64,000 bases of DNA from Bacillota bacterium (GTDB lineage: Bacteria > Bacillota > Clostridia > Acetivibrionales > DSM-1351): contig JAEYHZ010000030.1 of NCBI GenBank assembly GCA_023409265.1, positions 124,001 through 188,000 on the forward strand. The letters run 5' to 3'. The notes beneath the pieces are model-generated. The model ran no database searches, had not been told where the DNA came from, and saw only the letters and a program-made list of their open reading frames with translations. Positions 36,932-43,954 of the stretch are shown here, piece by piece; the stretch's first letter is position 1, and every line of letters starts with the position of its first letter. The position numbers and the translations under genes are program-made.

Positions 36932-37845
36932 TGAAGATCAAACAAACAGCTCCTTTAATACTGTTGGCCTTCATATGGGGATGCTATTACGTAGCAAGCC
37001 AAAAGGCCGTTTCTGAAATGTCGGTATTTACGGTGGGGATTGTTATACGATTTATAACAATGCTGCTTCTGACTGCAATAATGATCAAAAGGCATGAGAT
37101 AAAGCTGTTATTTAAAACAAAGGGAATTCTGTTGAGGTTGATTCTCATTGGTGTTCTTGGATTTTCCCTGGATTTAACTGCATTTATTGGTCTGAGTCTC
37201 TCACATGCAGGTGCCGGAACTGCTTTACTAAAATGTGATATTATATTTGTAAATCTGATGTCTGTAATAATTTACAAAGAGAAATTTACAAAGCTTGACT
37301 GGACTTATACCTTTATTATGCTCTTTGGTGTTCTGATGGTTATGGGCATTGATTTCAGCAAGTTTAAGATAGGGAATAAGGCTGATATATTCTTTATTTT
37401 AAGTGCCTTGTTTGTATCCATTAACGCTTTTGTAATTAAAAGCGTGCAGCTGCATAAGAAAAATCCTGCTGCTGATAATGTTGTTGCGTTTTATAATAAT
37501 TTTATAACAATGCTTCTCTTTCTTGTTACCTCTGTTTTTATGGGAACAATGGGGCAGCTTGGACTGCTGGCCCGAAACAGACCGCTTTTAATAGCTGCAC
37601 TGGCTGCAGGGTTAGGACAAACTCTTATTTATATTGTTTATTATTATAATTTAAGGCGTTATCCTGTCTGGATAGTAAAAGTATTCCTGCTTTTAATGCC
37701 CATTGTGGCAACAATAGTAGCTTTCCTCCTTTTCGGAGATGTTATGGTTACCGGACAGTACATTGGTATGGCCATAGTATTGGCAGGCGCGTTTGGAATA
37801 TTAATTGAGCAAAAGAAAAAGGCAGAAATGCATAAGACAAATTAA
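36931..37845 (+). CDS. EamA/DMT-family transporter
   Basis: A 304-residue membrane protein with ten predicted helices in two EamA repeats (about 5-140 and 150-295). Its ATG overlaps the stop of the upstream gene by one base, so it belongs to the operon. DMT proteins export metabolites; here a sulfonate end product such as isethionate or dihydroxypropanesulfonate is the natural guess, by analogy with exporters in other sulfoglycolysis clusters. No direct evidence of substrate. Confidence 0.88.
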   Translation: MKIKQTAPLILLAFIWGCYYVASQKAVSEMSVFTVGIVIRFITMLLLTAIMIKRHEIKLLFKTKGILLRLILIGVLGFSLDLTAFIGLSLSHAGAGTALLKCDIIFVNLMSVIIYKEKFTKLDWTYTFIMLFGVLMVMGIDFSKFKIGNKADIFFILSALFVSINAFVIKSVQLHKKNPAADNVVAFYNNFITMLLFLVTSVFMGTMGQLGLLARNRPLLIAALAAGLGQTLIYIVYYYNLRRYPVWIVKVFLLLMPIVATIVAFLLFGDVMVTGQYIGMAIVLAGAFGILIEQKKKAEMHKTN

Positions 37846-37854
37846 CCCTTGCAT

Positions 37855-37901
37855 TAAGAAAACAGCTTCCTCACTTATTTTGTGAGGAAGCTGTTTTCTT
37901 A
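37855..37901. terminator. Bidirectional terminator between the operon and the ROK gene
   Basis: A perfect 20-bp stem (37855-37874 and 37882-37901, core ACAGCTTCCTCAC) with a seven-base loop, between convergent genes, with A/T runs at both ends. Confidence 0.92.
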
Positions 37902-37907
37902 GTAGCA

Positions 37908-39137
37908 CTAATTTTTTACCTCTGTCAAACCGCCGTTTTCAAAGAAAAAGTTGATTATCGTTGAGGCAGGTCCCAGGGTTTCCAATTGCAGATTGAACTT
38001 ACTGAAGGTTACCTTTTCATAGCCTGAATAATTGGATATATGTGTATAGAGACTCTTGCGGAATTTATCATTCTCAAAAAGTTCTCCGTATAAAATTATT
38101 GATTTTGGATCAAAAAGGCACATGGAATTTTTAATTGCAATTGAGAGAAAGTAAATAGATCTGTCCAATATATCCTCTATCAACTTATCTCCGTCTTCAT
38201 ATGCTTTTATGATATTCCTTATATTTATATTTTCAGCGTTTCCTTCTGTATGTGAAAAGAGAGCAGGGGTCAGCTTGTCTGATAATATATCGGCTGCATT
38301 TCTCTCAATGGCGTCGTAACCGGCTATGGTCTCAAGACACCCCCTGTTTCCGCACTCACAGATTACACCGTTTGGATCGGAGATTATGTGACCAAGTTGA
38401 ATGGCATTAAAGTCATATACGCTGAGCTTGTCCTGGTAGGAAACTCTTGCAGCACCTACACCGGGACCATACTTAATAAAAAGCATATCCCTGGGATGTT
38501 CCAAATGAGTGAAAAAGCTTTCACCATGCGCAAGAGAACATATGTTGTTTGTTAAAATAACAGGAACATTAAATCTTTTCTGAATGTATTCTACAACATT
38601 GACATTATCCTCCCAGACATTAAAGGATTTGATGCTTATTCCGGCTCTGGAATTTACAATACCCTTAACACTTACACCAATACCAAGTATAGCTCTCGTT
38701 CTGTTAACATCGTAATTTTTAAGATGCTGCTCCAGAATTGTACACAGTTTATCCAATATTGCAGCAGATTTGCGATGACAATCGGCTGTAAATACGGTAT
38801 CTTCAAAAAGGATATTATTATTTAGATCAGTACACAGGATTTGAAATTTATTCATGCTGATATAAATACCAATAGTAGCGAATTTTCTCCTGTTTATATC
38901 CAGCAGGATTTCTTTACGGCCCTTTCGGTTATTATTTTGTTCAACTGCCGATTCCACAAGAATTCCTTCGTTGATGAGATCAGTTGTAATCAAGGTAATA
39001 GCTGCCGGTGTTAAATTAAGTTTACTGGCAATTTCCTTTCTTGAGATGCCACCCGAACGGTAAATCAAATAAAGGATTGAGCTCCGGTTTTTTATTTTGA
39101 CTCCCAGCATATTTATTCCGTTTACTGCTTGATCCAT
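37908..39137 (-). CDS. ROK-family transcriptional repressor
   Basis: A 409-residue regulator (NagC/XylR type). A winged helix-turn-helix (about 18-75, SRKEIASKLNLTPAAITLIT) precedes a sugar-kinase-like ROK domain. The ROK zinc site CECGNRGCLE is intact near residue 258. The kinase-type ATP motif is weak, as usual for repressors, so it senses a sugar without phosphorylating it. AGAGGTGA lies before the ATG. Position between the two halves of the putative SQ locus makes it the main candidate repressor for both flanking operons. Confidence 0.9.
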   Translation of the reverse strand: MDQAVNGINMLGVKIKNRSSILYLIYRSGGISRKEIASKLNLTPAAITLITTDLINEGILVESAVEQNNNRKGRKEILLDINRRKFATIGIYISMNKFQILCTDLNNNILFEDTVFTADCHRKSAAILDKLCTILEQHLKNYDVNRTRAILGIGVSVKGIVNSRAGISIKSFNVWEDNVNVVEYIQKRFNVPVILTNNICSLAHGESFFTHLEHPRDMLFIKYGPGVGAARVSYQDKLSVYDFNAIQLGHIISDPNGVICECGNRGCLETIAGYDAIERNAADILSDKLTPALFSHTEGNAENINIRNIIKAYEDGDKLIEDILDRSIYFLSIAIKNSMCLFDPKSIILYGELFENDKFRKSLYTHISNYSGYEKVTFSKFNLQLETLGPASTIINFFFENGGLTEVKN

Positions 39138-39204
39138 AATTTCACCTCTTTTCTTAAGATTATATTACTATTCATAAAAATAATAAGTTATGGAGAAGGC
39201 TACA

Positions 39205-39368
39205 CTAGTGGTCTGTAACATCTAAAACGTGTATTGTCCAGCAAGGAAAATTTTCTCAGGGCTAGGCGGAGAAGGGCGGAATAATCGCTTTATTCCAACT
39301 GACGACAACGCAGTCCTGGGGAAATTTAACCGATGGCAATATATGAATTTAGATGTTACAGACTACTA
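39205..39368. mobile_element. MITE-like palindromic element
   Basis: A 164-bp unit bounded by 21-bp inverted repeats (39205-39225 and 39348-39368) with one mismatch; the left arm begins TAGTGGTCTGTAACATC. Inner parts also pair: CGTGTATTG with CAATATATG, AAATTTTCTCAGG with CCTGGGGAAATTT, and GGAATAA with TTATTCC, so the whole unit folds as one long hairpin. TA at both ends could be a target duplication of Tc1/IS630 type. It codes for nothing. Its right end supplies the stop codon of the DUF4867 gene. Confidence 0.7.
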
Positions 39369-40028
39369 ATATACTATTTCTATATTTTCTCCTGTTATAC
39401 CGACAAAAGCACCTTTTGAAGCAGGAATACTATCCTTGTGAGCTATTAACCATTTGTTCCGCATCCATAAAAGCCTGTCTTCTCCACACAAGGGAGCTGG
39501 TAATGAGGAGAGGGGGTCATTTGTTCCCTGAGCAAGTACGATGATGCTCTTAAAACCTTGCTCTGAGACCTTGCAGGGTGCAAAATGAAGTGTAGTTCCA
39601 TATAGTTCAACAGCGGTATTGCCTGGTACATAAAAAATCTCTGTTAATGTGCTTGGAAGCTGGTTATTCTTAATGTCTCTTACATCTGCCAAAATCAGCA
39701 GTAAATCCGTTACTGCAACATCTATTTCGGAACATTTGTGATATTCAAGAGCATTAAGCCTGTTGCTGTTTCCATTGCAATAGCCTATCTGAATAGGCAT
39801 GCTGCCGTAAAAAATATTGCCAAGCTCATTTGCAGCAGCTGTGTTCATTAAATCCTTGTCATTTGCCACATATACATTTCCTGAAGCAGGTACACTTATA
39901 CTTTTCATAATTTCAATACATTCTGAAAAGTCATACCCTGTAATTACTTTTCCATACTTTGAAAATGCTTCGTCAAAGATACTGTTTATTTTCAGCTTGC
40001 GGTTACATTCCCTTAAATGGTTTAACAT
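39366..40028 (-). CDS. DUF4867 cupin-like protein, candidate sulfoquinovose isomerase
   Basis: A 220-residue soluble protein. AAGGAG precedes the ATG at 40028. It has a cupin-like beta pattern with EYHKCSE (E95, H97, E101) and ELYGTTLHFAPC (E141, H148) as likely metal ligands. Cupin folds serve several aldose-ketose isomerases, for example KduI. From memory, proteins with this domain occur in sulfofructose-transaldolase gene clusters as the isomerase; I cannot check this here. It lies between the ROK gene and the importer-SQase operon. Two adjoining stop codons, TAGTAG, abut the MITE-like element. Confidence 0.75.
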   Translation of the reverse strand: MLNHLRECNRKLKINSIFDEAFSKYGKVITGYDFSECIEIMKSISVPASGNVYVANDKDLMNTAAANELGNIFYGSMPIQIGYCNGNSNRLNALEYHKCSEIDVAVTDLLLILADVRDIKNNQLPSTLTEIFYVPGNTAVELYGTTLHFAPCKVSEQGFKSIIVLAQGTNDPLSSLPAPLCGEDRLLWMRNKWLIAHKDSIPASKGAFVGITGENIEIVY

Positions 40029-40423
40029 AGGGTTCTCCTTATAAATTATAATATATTATTGAAAAATATAAAGCTATCTAATAATAATTTCTGGGAATTA
40101 TTATCTTTCAATATGTCGTTGCAATAAAAGGAATTAATTATAAGAGTTAATAATATGAAAATTATTATGTAGATCAAGCCTTGTATAAAAGAATATCATA
40201 GTGGCATAAATCTTTCAATAATTGATATTAAAATAATTATAGAGTAATAAATAAACTTCTAATTTGAATTTATGTAAAAATATGCCGTCAATAATCATAC
40301 CCTAAATAACTTGCAACAAATACATAATTAAAAAATTTAAACAATTAATCAAGTCTGTTTATTCACTATCAGATAAAAGGTGGAAAACATAGTCGAAAAA
40401 AATAAAAAAATCTCAAATACTAG

Positions 40424-40452
40424 TTTACTTTTAATAAAATATAATATATAAT
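40424..40452 (+). promoter_or_regulatory. Sigma-A promoter of the importer-sulfoquinovosidase operon
   Basis: TTTACT (40424-40429), 17-base spacer, TATAAT (40447-40452). The predicted start near 40459 gives a leader of about 240 bases containing the two inverted repeats below. Confidence 0.6.
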
Positions 40453-40475
40453 TGCCATTGTAGATGAACGTTTTT

Positions 40476-40542
40476 GGTAAATATGTATAGCTGATTATAA
40501 CTCAATTAATTAAGAGAATACTTAACTACTTTCATATTTACC
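40476..40542. repeat. Spaced 10-bp inverted repeat in the leader
   Basis: GGTAAATATG (40476-40485) and its complement CATATTTACC (40533-40542), 47 bases apart. Could be paired operator half-sites or the base of a leader stem. Confidence 0.5.
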
Positions 40543-40557
40543 GCCAAGTTCTATTTT

Positions 40558-40596
40558 TTTCTTCAATAAATTAAACCTTTTAATTTATTGAAGAAA
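40558..40596. promoter_or_regulatory. Perfect 18-bp palindrome, candidate operator
   Basis: TTTCTTCAATAAATTAAA (40558-40575) and its exact complement (40579-40596) around CCT. It lies about 100 bases past the predicted start, so a repressor bound there would block elongation, or the RNA would form a strong hairpin. No T-run follows, which argues against a plain terminator. Confidence 0.6.
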
Positions 40597-40699
40597 TGGT
40601 GGAAATGCCTGTAGATTAGACTTGGGCCCGATGTAAAAATCCATACAGACGGTGCAAATTTCAACTGGTAAAATAAAACTAGAAAGAAGGATAACAATT

Positions 40700-42019
40700 A
40701 TGGGAAAGACTATCAAGCGTATTGTGGCAGTAATGTTGGTTCTTACTATGACATTGGTTATTTTTGCAGCCTGTGGTAATTCTGAAGTCAGCAAATCAAC
40801 AGTTTCAACCTCGGACTCAACAGCAGCAAAAATAAATGACAGTTCCAAGCTGATTGAGATCACATTCCCAAGTATCTGGGTTGGAACAGACGGTAAAGCG
40901 AAAGGTTTTGGTCAAATGGTAGATTCATTTAACAAGGAAAATGAATCAAAGATCAATGTAAAAATTGAAGAATATACTGATTATGATGCGTATGAGGACA
41001 AAATAAGGGCTATGATATCAACCGGAAATGCTCCTGACATATTTACATTTAAATCATTCGCAGATTTGCAGCTATACTCAAAGTCAGGTAAATTAATGGA
41101 TTTGACAGCTCCATTGTCCGATAAGGAATGGTCTGACAAATTTGCAGAGGGAGTATTAAAGGCAGCTCAATATGAAGGTAAGAATTACGCTGTTCCTTAT
41201 GAAAATGCGGTTATCGCAATCATGTTTAATAAAAAACTATTAAATGATGCAGGAATAGCTAACGTTCCCACAACCTATGAAGATCTGTGGAAAGCTTGTG
41301 ATGCTTTAAAGGCAAAAGGTATTTTCCCTACAACTCAAATGACAAATAAAAATGCATGGACTTCAATGCTGTGGTACTCATATGCACTGGCAGCGGTTGG
41401 TGGACAGGATGTTTATGAAAAAGGCCTGGATGATCCTGCATTTGTAGAAGCAGCAAAGATTATGCAAAAAATGTTTACCTACACTTCCCCTGATGCTGTT
41501 GGAGCAGATGCTACCGTTGTAAACGGACATTTCTTTAATGAAAGAGCTGCTGTATATACCAATGGATCATGGATTTTATCAAGAATTAAAAAAGAAGGTG
41601 TTGCCGGCCTTTATGACAATATTGCTATCAGTGCAGGCCTTGGTTACAACGGCGGTCAGTCTGGAGCATATGTAAACGCTGTTCAGGCATACATAGCTGT
41701 TGGTAAGCAGGATGATCCGGAAAAGGAAGAGGCAATAGTCAAGTTCCTGAAATATATCTGTGATGTTGACAGGGTTACAGAATTGTCAAATTCATCAGGT
41801 TCAATATTTACAATCAAGTCTAAAATTACTGATCAGACTGAAAAACTACAAGCTACTATGATTGAACAGAGTACTGCCGCACCATATATGATCGGAACCT
41901 TTGAGTCAACCATGCCTACAAAGGTAGTAACAGCATTCCCCGCAGCACTTGAGGGTTTGGTACTTGGAGAATTCACTCCTGAGAAATTTGTTCAGGTATT
42001 AAAGGATGCAAATAAATAA
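40700..42019 (+). CDS. ABC sugar-binding lipoprotein, candidate sulfoquinovosyl glycerol binder
   Basis: A 439-residue family 1 solute-binding protein. ATG 40700 is chosen since AGAAGG lies 9 bases upstream and the signal peptide then begins properly; the open frame starts at 40652. The lipobox FAAC gives the lipidated Cys25. A Ser/Thr linker leads to the two-lobe domain (EITFPSIWVG start). Downstream are its two permeases and a sulfoquinovosidase, so the ligand is likely SQ or SQ-glycerol. Its sequence is clearly different from the 1693-3045 binding protein. Confidence 0.88.
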   Translation: MGKTIKRIVAVMLVLTMTLVIFAACGNSEVSKSTVSTSDSTAAKINDSSKLIEITFPSIWVGTDGKAKGFGQMVDSFNKENESKINVKIEEYTDYDAYEDKIRAMISTGNAPDIFTFKSFADLQLYSKSGKLMDLTAPLSDKEWSDKFAEGVLKAAQYEGKNYAVPYENAVIAIMFNKKLLNDAGIANVPTTYEDLWKACDALKAKGIFPTTQMTNKNAWTSMLWYSYALAAVGGQDVYEKGLDDPAFVEAAKIMQKMFTYTSPDAVGADATVVNGHFFNERAAVYTNGSWILSRIKKEGVAGLYDNIAISAGLGYNGGQSGAYVNAVQAYIAVGKQDDPEKEEAIVKFLKYICDVDRVTELSNSSGSIFTIKSKITDQTEKLQATMIEQSTAAPYMIGTFESTMPTKVVTAFPAALEGLVLGEFTPEKFVQVLKDANK

Positions 42020-42069
42020 TAATTAGTTTCGGACTAAAATAATTAATTATTGATTTGAACAATATAAAA

Positions 42070-42099
42070 ATTTTGGCAGGCTGAAAAGCCTGCCAAAAT
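42070..42099 (+). other. GAAA-tetraloop hairpin between binding protein and permease genes
   Basis: Perfect 13-bp arms ATTTTGGCAGGCT (42070-42082) and complement (42087-42099) closed by GAAA, with no T-run. Such stems after binding protein genes often protect the upstream message, giving more binding protein than permease. Confidence 0.7.
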
Positions 42100-42157
42100 A
42101 TAAATAACCACTATAATTATAATTTTCAAGTTGGTTTTGACGATGGAGGCAGGAGCG

Positions 42158-43030
42158 ATGGAAGTTAAAAAGCATGACATAAAAAACATCTGCATCTTTA
42201 TATTGCCAGGGCTTGCACTATTTACCCTATTCTTTATTATACCTGTAGGGTATGTATCGGTTACCAGTCTTTTTGAATGGAATGGGATTACAGCGCCTAT
42301 ATTTAAAGGCTTATATAATTATAAAGATATCTTCGGTGATAAAGTGTTTTGGCGCAGTGTAAAAAATAATATTCTATGGGCTTTAGTTGCCGGGGGAGTG
42401 CAGGTTCCACTTGCAATGCTTATGGCATTAGTATTATCAAAAAAACCAAGGGGCTGGCAATTTTTTAGAACAGTATATTTTTTGCCACAGGTTATTTCAG
42501 GTATTGCTCTTGCGATGCTATGGTCGGCTATGTACAACAGTGAATTCGGTTTGATAAACGGTTTGTTAAGAGCGGCAGGTCTGGGTGATTACGCTACAAA
42601 CTGGCTGGGAAGTATAAAAACAGCTTTTCCCTGTATGCTTATTTATTGGGTATTTTACATTGGCTATTACATGGTTATAATGCTGGCTGATATAACCAAT
42701 ATTGATGAATGTTATTACGAGGCAGCCCAGATTGACGGTGCTGACGGTATAAGACAGCATATTCATATTACAATACCCTTGATTAGAGGCTCTTTTCAAA
42801 CCTGTGTTACTCTTGCTATGATTTTTGGGTTAAGGACATTTGAACAGGTGTATCTTCTGACTAACGGAGGGCCTGCCAACAGAACCTCCGTACTTGTACT
42901 TTATCTGTACAACCAAATGAAAACAAATAACTATGGCGGAGCTAATGCTTCCAGTGTGATGCTCATATTGACAGGAGCCTGTGTTATTCTTATCATCCGT
43001 GGTGTATTTGCAAAAATCAATAAGGAGTAA
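42158..43030 (+). CDS. ABC sugar permease, MalF-like (SQ importer)
   Basis: A 290-residue permease with six membrane segments and the EAA loop EAAQIDGADGIRQHIHITIP. ATG 42158 is chosen since GGAGG at 42145-42149 is 8 bases upstream; the frame opens earlier at 42131. It is 12 bases from the second permease. No ATPase gene in the operon; a shared MsmX-type ATPase is expected elsewhere. Confidence 0.9.
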   Translation: MEVKKHDIKNICIFILPGLALFTLFFIIPVGYVSVTSLFEWNGITAPIFKGLYNYKDIFGDKVFWRSVKNNILWALVAGGVQVPLAMLMALVLSKKPRGWQFFRTVYFLPQVISGIALAMLWSAMYNSEFGLINGLLRAAGLGDYATNWLGSIKTAFPCMLIYWVFYIGYYMVIMLADITNIDECYYEAAQIDGADGIRQHIHITIPLIRGSFQTCVTLAMIFGLRTFEQVYLLTNGGPANRTSVLVLYLYNQMKTNNYGGANASSVMLILTGACVILIIRGVFAKINKE

Positions 43031-43042
43031 AGGAGGAGAAAT

Positions 43043-43912
43043 ATGTCGGCAAAAACTGATCAATCAATTGTGAAAGATAAAAAGAATATCAAGGATTATT
43101 TAGTATCAATTTTCAAATGGATTTTAATTATCTTCTTTGCAGTATATACATTGTTTCCATTATTATGGCTGTTTATCACATCACTAAAAACAAATGCAGA
43201 ATATTTCGATAATCCGTTTTCCTTACCTGCTGTACCCCAATGGCAGAATTATGTAAATGCATTTACACAGGCAAATTTAGGCAGAATGATATCCAATTCG
43301 GTTATTGTTGCCATACTTGCAACAGTGATTAACGTTTTGGTTGCCTCAATGCTTTCTTACTGTATATCACGATTCAAGTTTAAAGGAAGGGAAACAATAT
43401 TTACATTATTTTCAGTAGGTGTACTTGTTCCTCTTAATGCTCTTATGGTTCCTTATTTCACCATATTCAGCAAAATTGGTCTTGTGGACTCACTGGCTGC
43501 TTTAATTATTTTATATTCTGCTATCGGACTACCAATTTCAACCTTTATTATACGTGGATTCATGGCAGGTTTTCCTGCTGAAATTGAAGAAGCAGCATAT
43601 ATTGACGGCAGCGGCTTTTATGGGAGATTCTTTAAAATGATTCTGCCCTTGACAAAAACAGGCCTTGTAACAGCAGCAACCTTTGAATTCATAACCTGCT
43701 GGAACGAGTTTGTTTATGCGAATCTGCTGACCTCCTCCCCAATGACAAAGACTATACAGATAGGTATAAGATATTTTACAAACCAGTTTACTACGGATTA
43801 TGTCTCTATGTACGCTGCAATTATCATAAGTATAGCCCCAAGTATTATTGGTTATATGCTATTCCAAAAACAGGTTATATCAGGTTTGACAAGTGGCGCG
43901 GTAAAAGGTTGA
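43043..43912 (+). CDS. ABC sugar permease, MalG-like (SQ importer)
   Basis: A 289-residue permease with six membrane segments and EAA loop EEAAYIDGSGFYGRFFKMIL. AAGGAGG precedes the ATG. It is followed 42 bases later by the sulfoquinovosidase gene, tying this importer to SQ-containing sugars. Confidence 0.9.
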   Translation: MSAKTDQSIVKDKKNIKDYLVSIFKWILIIFFAVYTLFPLLWLFITSLKTNAEYFDNPFSLPAVPQWQNYVNAFTQANLGRMISNSVIVAILATVINVLVASMLSYCISRFKFKGRETIFTLFSVGVLVPLNALMVPYFTIFSKIGLVDSLAALIILYSAIGLPISTFIIRGFMAGFPAEIEEAAYIDGSGFYGRFFKMILPLTKTGLVTAATFEFITCWNEFVYANLLTSSPMTKTIQIGIRYFTNQFTTDYVSMYAAIIISIAPSIIGYMLFQKQVISGLTSGAVKG

Positions 43913-43954
43913 TACTTTTGGACCGCTTGACCACAATATACCGGAGGGAGAAAT

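Larger units (their letters stand above)
40029..40699. promoter_or_regulatory. 671-bp divergent control region of the SQ importer operon
   Basis: Between the minus-strand DUF4867 gene and the plus-strand importer. It holds the promoter at 40424-40452, a spaced dyad at 40476-40542 and a perfect palindrome at 40558-40596, each listed separately. 40060-40420 is very AT-rich with no recognised feature or ORF. Confidence 0.55.
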
